From contig NZ_LT629758.1 in the NCBI RefSeq assembly GCF_900104725.1, positions 1,612,001-1,676,000 of the forward strand: a stretch of DNA of 64,000 nucleotides. The letters run 5' to 3'. Shown piece by piece: positions 25,188 to 33,516 of the stretch; within the stretch, counting starts at the first letter, position 1; each line of letters begins with the position of its first letter. This DNA comes from Actinoplanes derwentensis (lineage in GTDB: Bacteria > Actinomycetota > Actinomycetes > Mycobacteriales > Micromonosporaceae). The notes under the pieces were generated by a model. The model worked only from the letters and a program-made list of their open reading frames with translations. It was not told the DNA's origin and made no database searches. A program made the position numbers and the translations under genes.

Positions 25188-25818
25188 TCAGAAACCGAGA
25201 GCCGTCGCAGTCCGGTGATAGAGCGCCGCTTCGGCCTGAATCGTGGAACTGTCGAGACCGGGGCGTTCGTTGGTGGTGACCATCCGGAACAGCAGCGCCC
25301 GCGCCACCGCCGACACCGGAACCCCCAGCCTGGCCGGCAGGTCGGGCGGGCCGTCGTGCCAGCACAGGGCGTCGGCGACGATCATGCCCTCGGCGAACGA
25401 CACCGGCCGCCAATAGGGGGACACGTCGATCACCGCGGGTGGCAGGAGCGGCGCGAAAAGGATGTTTCCGGCCAGGTCCCCGTGGATCAACTGGGCGGGT
25501 TCCCGCTCGTCCGCGGAATCCAGGGCCCCGCGCAGTCGTGCCGCCAGCGCGGTGAACTCCGGCCGGAAGACGGCGTCCGATTCCGCCCACGCCACTCGGT
25601 CGGCGGTCGCCCAGCGATCCTGCCGGGTGCCGACGAACAGCGGTCGCTTCAGATGCGCGACCGCCCGCGATCACGTCCATGATGCGGGCCGGCCCCAGCC
25701 GGGGGTCGTGTTCCCGCAGCACCTGAGCAGCGGCCATCGAGCCGTGGGGGAGCACGTCGTCGACGAGGCGCTGCACCTCGGCGGGAAGAGACATCCAGAA
25801 CTCGCGGTCGGTGGTCAC
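25188..25818 (-). pseudogene. frameshifted aminoglycoside-phosphotransferase-like gene
   Basis: The N-terminal frame from GTG 25818 (TTDREFWMSLPAEVQRLVDD to GPARIMDVIAGG) and the C-terminal frame ending at 25188 read as one protein, but near base 25665 a frame change is needed. The second frame gives RPLFVGTRQDRWATADRVAW, then AQLIHGDLAGNILF with the APH-type catalytic loop (H-G-D-x5-N) and AVIDVSPYWRP. Product would have been about 210 residues, shorter than typical APH kinases. Whether the shift is real or a sequencing error cannot be told from one sequence. Confidence 0.7.
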
Positions 25819-25947
25819 CCGGCGATTGTCGTCGCAGCTGTGAGGCCGTGCACTTCGCCTTGCAGCCGGGGCGGCCGGGCGGTTGGGTCTGGGAGGCGCG
25901 TATCGGCTCGTTTGAGGAGACTGGTTTTGACGACGGGAGAACCGGCG

Positions 25948-26628
25948 GTGACGGAAGCGGGGCCGGCTCGGACGGCGGTGGTCACCGGCGCGAGTCGTGG
26001 ATTCGGGCGGGCGCTCGCCCTGGAACTCGCTGATCGCGGGTGGCACGTCATCGCCGGTGTCCGCGAAGGATCACTCGACCACCCGCGGATCCGGACCGTC
26101 GTCCATGACGTGCGCGACCCGGTCGACGCGGCGCTGTTCGGGGACGGGCCGATCGACGTGCTCGTCAACAACGCCGGGATCGGGGCTCCGGCCGAGCCGA
26201 TCGAGATCGCTGACCCGGCCACGATCCTGAGTGCGGTGGACGTCAACGTCGCCGGGCCGATGCGGCTCGTTCAGGCGCTGCTGCCGCTGCTGGAGAAGAC
26301 GCCCGACCCGCTGATCGTCAACGTCACGTCGCGGCTCGGGTCGCTGAGCGCCCAGGCTGAGGGGCGGTTCGCGGACCGGCGGAGCAGTTACGCCTACCGG
26401 ATCTCGAAAGCCGCCCAGAACATGCTGACGATCGCTCTGGCCCAGGAGTTGGCCGGGCAGGTGCGCTGCTGGGCCGTGCATCCGGGGGCGCTCACCACGG
26501 CGATGGCCTCGATCGACGCCGACACCTCGCCGGAGAGGGCGGCGGCCCGGCTGGCTGAGTTGATCGAGCGGGGCGGGCCGGAGTCCCCGAGCTATCTGTC
26601 GCTGGACGGTCCGAGGCTGCGCTGGTAG
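25948..26628 (+). CDS. short-chain dehydrogenase/reductase
   Basis: 226 residues from GTG 25948 (GGGAGA seven bases upstream). The NAD(P)-binding motif TGASRGFGRA, the NNAG motif (VLVNNAGIG), and the active-site Y-x-x-x-K (SYAYRISKAAQ) are all present; the usual catalytic Ser is in VNVTSRLGSLS. It is a cytoplasmic oxidoreductase of unknown substrate. It stands alone, divergent from the phosphotransferase remnant and convergent with the zinc dehydrogenase. Confidence 0.87.
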   Translation: MTEAGPARTAVVTGASRGFGRALALELADRGWHVIAGVREGSLDHPRIRTVVHDVRDPVDAALFGDGPIDVLVNNAGIGAPAEPIEIADPATILSAVDVNVAGPMRLVQALLPLLEKTPDPLIVNVTSRLGSLSAQAEGRFADRRSSYAYRISKAAQNMLTIALAQELAGQVRCWAVHPGALTTAMASIDADTSPERAAARLAELIERGGPESPSYLSLDGPRLRW

Positions 26629-26633
26629 ACGTA

Positions 26634-27623
26634 CTAGAGCTGGGGGTTGATCAAGATTTTGGGGCCGGTCGCGCTGCCCGCCGGACGGCGACCGGCCAGG
26701 ATCTCGGCGGCTGAACCCAGGCCGACCGTCGCGGCGACCAGCGGGCGCGGGTCGACCGAACCGGACGCGAAAGCCGCGATCGCCGGGGCCAGACCGGCCG
26801 ACGCGCCCAGGATGCCGACCGTGGTGACGTCCTTGAGCACCGCGTCGCGCGTGTCGATCAGGCTGGGGGTGCCGGACAGGCCGATGTAGACGACACGACG
26901 GCCGGGTTCGACCAGGGATACGGCGAGTCCGGGCAGTTCGGGACCGTTGGAAGCGTCGACGACCGCGTCCCACGGCAGATCCGGCAGCGTCTCGCGAGTC
27001 CACGCGTCGTCGCGGCCCGCGCGCTCACCGAGCAGATGCACCTCGATACCGCGAGCCCGCGCCAGCATGGCGGTGAGCAGGCCGATCGTGCCGGTACCGA
27101 GGATCAGTAGACGTTCGCCGGGGGCGAGGGCGGCGGCGTCGACACAGCGCTGGGCGTTGCCGGCCGGTTCGACGAGCGCTCCGGCGGTGGCGTCGACGGT
27201 GTCGGGGAGCGCGTGCAGGTAGGCGGCCGGGAACGCCAGCTGCTCGGCCAGCGCCCCGGCGAGACCGTCGCGGATGCCGAGCTCGTGCCGGTCCGGGCAG
27301 ACGTGGTGACGGCCGGCGATGCAGCGGCGGCAGTGTCCGCAACCGATCATCGTGTCGCCGGTGACGCGGCGGCCGGCCCACGACTCGTCGACACCGGGGC
27401 CGACCGCGCGCACGGTGCCGGACCACTCGTGCCCCGGCCGCAGCGGATAGGACGAGACACCGCTGTGCAGGTAGCTCATCTCGCCGGTGAACAGCTCCAC
27501 GTCGGTGCCGCAGACCCCGGCCCGTTCCACGTCGACGATCACCTGGCCGACTGCGGCGACCGGTTCGGGCACCTGCTGGACCTCGGCCTTGCCGGGCCCG
27601 GTGAGTACCAGCGCACGCATCAT
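26634..27623 (-). CDS. zinc-dependent alcohol dehydrogenase (MDR family)
   Basis: 329 residues. Catalytic zinc site GVCGTD and GHEW; structural zinc lobe CGHCRRCIAGRHHVC with all four Cys; NAD-binding GTGTIGLLTAMLARARGIEV. Resembles threonine/sorbitol/L-idonate-type dehydrogenases. ATG 27623 is used; ATG 27620 and GTG 27629 are alternatives, the last overlapping the MFS stop. It is probably translated together with the upstream MFS gene, hinting that the enzyme acts on an imported or exported compound. Confidence 0.85.
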   Translation of the reverse strand: MMRALVLTGPGKAEVQQVPEPVAAVGQVIVDVERAGVCGTDVELFTGEMSYLHSGVSSYPLRPGHEWSGTVRAVGPGVDESWAGRRVTGDTMIGCGHCRRCIAGRHHVCPDRHELGIRDGLAGALAEQLAFPAAYLHALPDTVDATAGALVEPAGNAQRCVDAAALAPGERLLILGTGTIGLLTAMLARARGIEVHLLGERAGRDDAWTRETLPDLPWDAVVDASNGPELPGLAVSLVEPGRRVVYIGLSGTPSLIDTRDAVLKDVTTVGILGASAGLAPAIAAFASGSVDPRPLVAATVGLGSAAEILAGRRPAGSATGPKILINPQL

Positions 27624-27625
27624 GA

Positions 27626-28774
27626 TCACGATCTTAGGACCTGCTCGCGGGATCGTCCGGCGGCCGCCCCCGCGACCACCTGGACCAGGCCCAGCGCGAT
27701 CACCATGACCAGGGCCGATCGCCAGCCGCCGGTGCGTTCGGCCAGCACGCCCGCCGCGACCGGGCCGGCGGCCGCCAGCAGGTAGCCGAACGACTGCGCC
27801 ATTCCCGACAGTCGGGTGGTCGCCGCGTCGGTGGTTCCGCCCAGGCTGATCAGTGTCAACGCGGTTACCAGGGCGGCGCCCTGACCGATTCCGGCTATCG
27901 CTGCCCACAGCACTGCCAGATGCGGGGTCAGTAGTAGCCCGGTTACCGCCAGGACCATCGGGAGGCTCGCCATTACCGCGCCCAGTCGCGGCCAGCCGTT
28001 CAACAGCAATGGAATAGCCAGCCCGCCGACGATGCCCATGCCCTGAAACACGAACAAATGCACCCCCGCCGTCCGCTCCGGCACCCCGTTCGCGACCTCG
28101 ATCGTCGGCAACCACGTGACCAGCACGTAGAAGCTCGTCGACTGCAACCCCATGAACGCGGTGATCCACCAAGCCCGAGGCTGCCGCCACACCGCGACAT
28201 CGCCGGTTGTCCGAATCGGCTCACGCTCCGGCACGCTACGGGCCCGCGGTGCCCAGGCCGCCGCGACGACCAGCGCCGGCAGACCCCACACCCCGAGCGC
28301 CAGCCGCCAGTCCACCGCGTCCGCGATCGGCACCGCCACCGCCGAAGCCGTAGCGGCCGCCACCGTGAGAAACGCGGTATAGGACCCGGTAGCCCGCGAC
28401 ATGTTCGCCGCGTAGTCGCGCTTCACGATGGCCGGCACGAGCACGTTCCCGACCGAAATCGCACACCCGATGATCACGGTTCCCACCCACAGCCCCACCA
28501 CCCCCGTCCAGGACCGCACGACCGCGCCGACCGCGAGCACCAGCAGCGCCACCAGCACCGCCCGTTCCATCCCGAGCCGCCCGGAAGCCCGATGGATTTG
28601 AGGCGACACCACCGCGAACGCCAGCAACGGCAGCGCTCCCAACAGCCCCAGAGCACTCTCGCCAAGCCCCACACCTACGCCGACCTGCGGAAGCACCGGC
28701 CCCACCGCGGTGATGGCGGGCCGCAGACAGAGTGCGACGAGAAAAACGGCCGCCGCCGGAAGTAGGCGCTTCAC
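27626..28774 (-). CDS. MFS transporter, CynX/NimT-like
   Basis: 382 residues from GTG 28774 with 12 predicted helices. It has the family's early RPAITAVGPVLP motif and ALPLLAFAVVSP, typical of the cyanate/2-nitroimidazole transporter group. It sits in the inner membrane. It overlaps or abuts the dehydrogenase gene, forming a two-gene operon. Substrate unknown. Confidence 0.83.
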   Translation of the reverse strand: MKRLLPAAAVFLVALCLRPAITAVGPVLPQVGVGVGLGESALGLLGALPLLAFAVVSPQIHRASGRLGMERAVLVALLVLAVGAVVRSWTGVVGLWVGTVIIGCAISVGNVLVPAIVKRDYAANMSRATGSYTAFLTVAAATASAVAVPIADAVDWRLALGVWGLPALVVAAAWAPRARSVPEREPIRTTGDVAVWRQPRAWWITAFMGLQSTSFYVLVTWLPTIEVANGVPERTAGVHLFVFQGMGIVGGLAIPLLLNGWPRLGAVMASLPMVLAVTGLLLTPHLAVLWAAIAGIGQGAALVTALTLISLGGTTDAATTRLSGMAQSFGYLLAAAGPVAAGVLAERTGGWRSALVMVIALGLVQVVAGAAAGRSREQVLRS

Positions 28775-29154
28775 GCCCGCGAGCCTCTTACGGGAAGAGC
28801 GAAAAGGTCAAGATCCATCCTTTCGGTACGCCCGGCCACAGCCCCGTTTCCGTCCCGCGAGGTACGCGATCCGCCCGGACCGCCGGGGCGCCCGCCTCCG
28901 CGAAAACGCACCCTGACCGCGGAGCGTGCCGAGGTGAAGCATCCGGCACCGCCGGGCGGCGGCTGGCGTAGGCAGCCGCCTCCTTGCGATCTCTCCTCGA
29001 TCACCTGGATGACCGCCATCTATGGTGAATGGCGGAAGTCAAGGTGGCTGCCGCCTGAACCCATTGGCCAGAGGCATTGGAAATGGTGACGCCAACCGTA
29101 TCTGGTAAGATGCGCGTCGCCCATCCCGATAATTGTCACCACAAAGGACGCAAA
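28775..29154. other. 380-base intergenic region
   Basis: Divergent region between the MFS gene and the unrecognised lower-GC gene. It becomes visibly less GC-rich from about 29030 on. I see no gene, hairpin of note or clear promoter. Confidence 0.5.
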
Positions 29155-29928
29155 ATGCAGGACGACGGAAGAACTCCAGTTTATTCGGCCGCCGATACGG
29201 TCGCCGTCGTACTGGACTTCCTGACCTTTCTGACGACCCTGCACCGCGACCGTGACCATCTCTATATGCCCCCGCCGGGAGGGTGGCCCGGTTACACGCC
29301 TGAGAACTGTGCCGATTTCAAGTCCGATCTCGTCGTCGAAGTGATGAGGAACCTCCCGTTCCTCGGCGGCGAGGCGACCCGGCACGACAGTTTGGGGCAA
29401 ATTCACTACAAATGTTGCCTGCTTGACTACACCACGTTCGATCGCGAGGAACTCACGGAGCAGGAAGACCTCTGGGAGAGGGAGGACGAAGAGAGCGACG
29501 ACGAGTCTGCGCCCGACCACGTCTTCATCCTCGCTGCTGGTTACGAGAGTGGCGGCCGGACTGTTTTCATCGACGCGCTGGAGGGCAAAGCCGTCGAAGC
29601 GGAGATCCGAGGTGGGAATGAAAACTCCATCTGGGATCTCAAAGAATACTTCGAGGACTTGAAGAACAAGTACCGGAATCTGGAGATCGTCCCCATCCCG
29701 CACGCCGAGATGAAAGTGATCACAATAGCGGACCTGCATCGTTTTGAGTCAGACGAAACGGTGAGCGAGGAAGAAGTTCTGATGCAAAGCGATCGCTGGT
29801 GGGGTAGCGACCTGGATATTAGATACACTCGGCAGCTCTACCGGGAGTTCGGGTGGCCGAATGATTTCCAGAGGGACGAGGCGTTCCGCGAACTCTGCAA
29901 GGTGATGGATGAGCGGATGGCCCGATAA
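29155..29928 (+). CDS. hypothetical acidic protein (lower GC)
   Basis: 257 residues from ATG 29155, with AAAGGACG at 29142-29149 as ribosome site; the frame is open upstream but that site decides. The composition is strongly acidic (LTEQEDLWEREDEESDDESA) and there are no membrane helices or signal. The DNA uses AT-ending codons (AAA, AAT, TAT, AAC/AAG mixtures) much more than its neighbours, which suggests recent transfer. No family recognised. An acidic standalone protein next to a divergent promoter fits an immunity or anti-restriction type of protein, but nothing in the sequence proves it. Confidence 0.7.
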   Translation: MQDDGRTPVYSAADTVAVVLDFLTFLTTLHRDRDHLYMPPPGGWPGYTPENCADFKSDLVVEVMRNLPFLGGEATRHDSLGQIHYKCCLLDYTTFDREELTEQEDLWEREDEESDDESAPDHVFILAAGYESGGRTVFIDALEGKAVEAEIRGGNENSIWDLKEYFEDLKNKYRNLEIVPIPHAEMKVITIADLHRFESDETVSEEEVLMQSDRWWGSDLDIRYTRQLYREFGWPNDFQRDEAFRELCKVMDERMAR

Positions 29929-29987
29929 GCAGAAGTCTCATCGGTGGGTGGTTCGAGGGCCCGCCCCGTGTGGAGATAATGCTCGAT

Positions 29988-30614
29988 ATGAACCCCCGAT
30001 ATGACGAGATTCTGGAACCGCTGCGCCAGGCGTACGATGCTCGCGCGGCCTGGCGGGACGGGACCACCAAGGAACCGTGGAAGTTGGCGGAGCGCCAGGC
30101 GTTCCGCGACCGGCTGGCGCCGGGTGCGCGGGTGCTGGAGGTCGGTGCGGGTACCGGGCAGGACAGCGCCTCCTTTCGGAAGGAGGGATTTGCCGTCGTC
30201 GCGGCTGATCTGTCGCCGGTGATGGTCGAGCACTGCCGGGCCAAGGGCATCGAAGCTCACGTGATGGACTTCCTGCACCTGGACTTGCCGGCCGGCTCCT
30301 TCGACGCGGTGTTCGCGATGAACTGCCTGCTGCATGTGCCCAACCGTGACCTGCCCGCGGTCCTGGAGTCGATCCGAGCGGTTCTGAGTCCCGGTGGTCT
30401 CTTCTTCGTCGGGGTGTACGGCGGCGAAAGTGCCGAGGGTCCTCTCGACGATGACCAGCACGTGCCGCCGCGCTTCTTCTCGTCGCGAACCGACGAACAG
30501 TTACTCGGCTTCGCCGTCGCCGCGCGGTTCGACGTGGTGGATTTCCATCCGGTCGATACCGGGCGTGGCTTCCGCTTCCAGTCGTTGACCCTGCGACGTC
30601 CGAGCGCCGGCTGA
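29988..30614 (+). CDS. class I SAM-dependent methyltransferase
   Basis: 208 residues. Motif I is VLEVGAGTGQDSASF, followed by VAADLSPVMVEHCRAKG (acidic loop) and SFDAVFAMNCLLHVPN (motif IV/post-I), then LSPGGLFFVGVYGG. This is the small-molecule methyltransferase type 11 fold. ATG 29988 is chosen because GGAGA at 29972-29976 is well placed for it and too close to ATG 29979. Substrate unknown. It follows the lower-GC gene by 59 bases. Confidence 0.83.
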   Translation: MNPRYDEILEPLRQAYDARAAWRDGTTKEPWKLAERQAFRDRLAPGARVLEVGAGTGQDSASFRKEGFAVVAADLSPVMVEHCRAKGIEAHVMDFLHLDLPAGSFDAVFAMNCLLHVPNRDLPAVLESIRAVLSPGGLFFVGVYGGESAEGPLDDDQHVPPRFFSSRTDEQLLGFAVAARFDVVDFHPVDTGRGFRFQSLTLRRPSAG

Positions 30615-30642
30615 TCGGGCCTTGCGGAGGTCCTGCGCCGGG

Positions 30643-31374
30643 TCAGAGCAGTGGGGACAGCCAGACCGCGGACGGGGTGGCCAGGAGCAGGCCGAGCAGG
30701 AACAAGGCCGCGGCGATGGTACGGCCGGTGCGGATCGAGTTCTGGTGGGTGGCGAGTGTTCCGGCTCGGGTGCCGGGAGTCAGGATCGTCAGGCCCAGAC
30801 GGGACGGGCGCAGGCCGCGGGCGGTCACCCGTCCGGTGGCGAAGACGGGGACGGCTCGCGGTACCCGTACCTCGATCAGGCGGAGCCGGTCGTTCTTTCG
30901 CATGTCGTTCAAGATCGAAGCGGGGACGATCGGCGGGGGCGGGACCTGTTCCACGGTCGTGGTGATCGTGATCCGGGGCTCGGTCTGAATCGGATCATGG
31001 AGGGCGCCGGGGGCCACCAGCCGCGGGTCGACGGGGACGTGGTGGCCACGGTCGGCGATCACCGGCCAGGTGGGGGACTCGATCTCCAGGAGGACGTCGT
31101 GGTCCGAGTCGGCTGTCGCGCGGCTGGGTGTGCGGAGCACGGTCAGCCGGAACCATGTGCAGTCCTCGCCGCTCAGTGGTGCCGTCTGGGGTCCGGCGGG
31201 GCCGTATTCGGTGGTGGCCTCGAACGCCACCGGGCCGACAGCCCCGGCTGGGGCGGGGCGGCGGCGGCGCAGGATCCAGAGTGCGCGCAGATCGCTGAGC
31301 ATGAGCAGGACGAAGATTCCGGAGGCGGCGATCAGGAGCCCGCCGATGCAGAACGCCACAGTCGCGACGGCCAT
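30643..31374 (-). CDS. membrane protein with GIDE-like domain
   Basis: 243 residues with a membrane helix at each end (VATVAFCIGGLLIAASGIFV and AAALFLLGLLLATPSAVWL). The region between resembles the GIDE domain of eukaryotic-like E3-associated membrane proteins: TAPLSGEDCTWFRLTVLR, then a beta-rich section with HHVPVDPR and ITTTVEQVP. No RING is present. In bacteria such proteins have no established function. The family call is by pattern only. Confidence 0.6.
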   Translation of the reverse strand: MAVATVAFCIGGLLIAASGIFVLLMLSDLRALWILRRRRPAPAGAVGPVAFEATTEYGPAGPQTAPLSGEDCTWFRLTVLRTPSRATADSDHDVLLEIESPTWPVIADRGHHVPVDPRLVAPGALHDPIQTEPRITITTTVEQVPPPPIVPASILNDMRKNDRLRLIEVRVPRAVPVFATGRVTARGLRPSRLGLTILTPGTRAGTLATHQNSIRTGRTIAAALFLLGLLLATPSAVWLSPLL

Positions 31375-31422
31375 CACGCCGCCACAGTAGGCGGGTGGGA
31401 CAACCCGTGTGTTCGCAGCCGG

Positions 31423-32379
31423 TCACGGCCGGGATCTCTGCTGGTGAGGTGCTGCCTTGATCTGGGATCGATAGGTCTCGTAGGCCGGTTTGGGGAGGTA
31501 GCCGCCGGTGCAGAGGCCGAAAGTGCCGAGTGGGGAGTCCGCGGCGGAGTCGGCGTCGGAGAGTGCGAAGAGCTCGAACTGCGCGGCCCCAGCGGCGGCG
31601 GATGCGTCGATCAACGCGGTCAGGGAGGAGACCTGGCCGGTGGGTGTGCGGTGTGCCCCGCTCGGGCTGCCGGCTTCGGCGATGTGGATCGGCAGACCGG
31701 TGGGGAAGTGTGCTTCGGCAAGGCGGTGGCGGAGGTGGCCCAGCGCGTGCAGGGTGGCGCCGTGCACGTCGTCGTGGGGGGAGAAGCCGTCCGGGTAGAG
31801 GCCGAGGCCCACATAGTCGACGTGTGCGGCGAAATCGGCGTACGGAATCGCGTTGAGGGATCTCCAGAAGTCGTCGTCGCCGCCGAGCCATTCGGCGGGT
31901 TCGGCGAGGGAGAAGCCGACCTGGACGCCCTCGCTCACGCGGGTGCGTGCGTGGGGCAGGCCTTCGGTGAGGGCGGCGAGCACGCCGGGTGAGCTGCCGT
32001 CGATGTGCGGAATGGGAAAGTTCGGTTCGAGGGTCACCTGGAGATATCTGACGAGGTGGCCGTAGCGGTCCAGGGCCCGGTCGATGAAGGCGAGCCAGCC
32101 ATCGAGGTCGGCGACCGGTGGCAGGTAGCTGAGCACGAGGTCCAGTTCGCGGCCGCCGGTGACGTACCAGTCGTCGGGCATGGTCAGGTGGTCGAGGTCG
32201 CCGGAGGCGCCGATCTGCTGTTCCAGGGCGGTATTGCCGCCGCACCAGCGGACATATTCGCGGATCACGAACGGCTGCCCGCCGGACAGGTCGTCGATCA
32301 GTGGGCCGATCCGAAGTGGATCAGCGGGGTCGGCGCAGGTGGCTCCGGCGCGGCTGCCGATGTAGATACCGAACCTCAT
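31423..32379 (-). CDS. TIM-barrel glycoside-hydrolase-like protein
   Basis: 318 residues from ATG 32379. No signal peptide. Beta-alpha repeats can be followed (MRFGIYIGSRAGA; ELDLVLSYLPPV; RYLQVTLEPNFPIP; HVDYVGLGLYPDG; LPIHIAEAGSP). A Glu in LEPNF and another in HIAEAG stand where clan-A glycoside hydrolases have their acid/base and nucleophile. The assignment is structural guesswork; no close family recognised. Its start overlaps the stop of the PadR gene by four bases (ATGA), so it is the regulator's partner. Confidence 0.6.
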   Translation of the reverse strand: MRFGIYIGSRAGATCADPADPLRIGPLIDDLSGGQPFVIREYVRWCGGNTALEQQIGASGDLDHLTMPDDWYVTGGRELDLVLSYLPPVADLDGWLAFIDRALDRYGHLVRYLQVTLEPNFPIPHIDGSSPGVLAALTEGLPHARTRVSEGVQVGFSLAEPAEWLGGDDDFWRSLNAIPYADFAAHVDYVGLGLYPDGFSPHDDVHGATLHALGHLRHRLAEAHFPTGLPIHIAEAGSPSGAHRTPTGQVSSLTALIDASAAAGAAQFELFALSDADSAADSPLGTFGLCTGGYLPKPAYETYRSQIKAAPHQQRSRP

Positions 32380-32915
32380 GCGAGCACCTCCAGGTCGCCG
32401 CCGGTGAGCCGGTCGGCGGTCTCGGTCAGCCAGGTGATCTCGGTGGCCAGTACGCGCAGCCAGTAGTGGGCCTCGATCATCTGGATTTCGGGTAGGCCGG
32501 GCGGGAGCGCCGGTGTTTCGCGGCGCAGGCGTTCGGCGCGAGCGCGCAGCACGGCGATCGCTTCGGCGGCGGGCAGGATTCCCAGGTACGCCACGGCGGT
32601 GAGGAAATCGGCCGAGGCGGGCGCCGTTTCGGTGAGTGCTTCGCGAACCCGGGAACGGAACAGGGTGATCCCGGCATCGGTGGGACGGTAGATGGTCCTG
32701 GCCGGGCGGCCGGCGACGCTTTCCGGGGTGCCGGCGAGGAGAAGACCGCCGTCGGCCAGCGATTTCAACAGTGTGACCACGCTGCTGCGGCGGATTTTGA
32801 GGTGTGGGTAGCGGGCCTCCAAGCGGCTGGTGACTTCGTAGGCGTGGGCGGGCTGCTCGACGAGCAGCCCGAGGATCGGCAGCACGAGACTGTTGCGGGC
32901 GGCGTCCAACGGCAT
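32376..32915 (-). CDS. PadR-family transcriptional regulator
   Basis: 179 residues from ATG 32915. The N-terminal winged helix is typical (VLPILGLLVEQPAHAYEVTS, then RRSSVVTLLKSLADGGLL with the TIYRPTDAG beta-wing), followed by a C-terminal helical dimerisation region. It probably represses its own two-gene operon by binding the palindrome just upstream. Confidence 0.85.
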   Translation of the reverse strand: MPLDAARNSLVLPILGLLVEQPAHAYEVTSRLEARYPHLKIRRSSVVTLLKSLADGGLLLAGTPESVAGRPARTIYRPTDAGITLFRSRVREALTETAPASADFLTAVAYLGILPAAEAIAVLRARAERLRRETPALPPGLPEIQMIEAHYWLRVLATEITWLTETADRLTGGDLEVLA

Positions 32916-32928
32916 AGCGCCCACCCTA

Positions 32929-32944
32929 TAGGCGTATACGTCTA
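32929..32944. promoter_or_regulatory. candidate PadR operator
   Basis: The palindrome TAGGCGTATACGTCTA (one mismatch pair; core CGTATACG perfect) lies 14 bases upstream of the PadR start, where a repressor would block transcription. It is one of few AT-containing stretches here. Confidence 0.5.
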
Positions 32945-33108
32945 ATGGCTAGGCCGGGCCGGCACGAGCCCGTGGATCGACTCGCGAACGATGTCAGCGG
33001 GATGACCCGTGATGGTGGCCATACCTCCTATGCGTGCGGGTGATTTCCGGGTTGTTGCAGGCTTTGATTGGGTGTCGGTGACGGCGATCACAGCAGGGGG
33101 CTCGGGAG

Positions 33109-33516
33109 ATGAAGCTCGATCACATCGGTGTGAGTGTGGGTGACCTGGCGGCGGCTGAGGGCTGGTACACGGCTGCGTTCGGGCTGCGGGTCGAACTGCG
33201 GCTGCGAGTCGAACCGGTTGACCTGGACATCGTGATGCTCATCCACGACGAGTACGGGTACCGGTTCGAACTGCTGCACCGGCCGGGAAGCGTCGCGGCG
33301 CCACCGGCCGGGTCGGCGGCGGCTGCCGTTCTGGCTCGGGGCTACGGGCACGTGGCTTTCGGCGTACCCAGGCTGCAGTCCGCTTTTGATCGGCTCCTGG
33401 AACTCGGGGCGCAACCGGTGATGGCACCGTGCCCGTCGCCGGAACCCGGCGTGAACATGGCCTACGTCGCCGATCCCGAAGGCAACCTGATCGAACTCGT
33501 GGAGCGTGCCCGATGA
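33109..33516 (+). CDS. VOC-family (glyoxalase/epimerase-like) protein
   Basis: 135 residues from ATG 33109. Two beta-alpha-beta-beta-beta modules: KLDHIGVSVGDLAAAEGWYT with metal-ligand His5, RFELLHRPG, GYGHVAFGVP with the second His, and NMAYVADPEGNLIELVE with the terminal Glu ligand. This is the metal-binding methylmalonyl-CoA-epimerase/dioxygenase superfamily. It is the first gene of a four-gene operon and overlaps the next by four bases. Confidence 0.87.
   Translation: MKLDHIGVSVGDLAAAEGWYTAAFGLRVELRLRVEPVDLDIVMLIHDEYGYRFELLHRPGSVAAPPAGSAAAAVLARGYGHVAFGVPRLQSAFDRLLELGAQPVMAPCPSPEPGVNMAYVADPEGNLIELVERAR

Noticed and set aside
28771-29019. 82-codon minus-strand frame in the intergenic gap
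   Set aside because: Arg/Gly-rich, no start signal, overlapping the MFS start; no homologous pattern.
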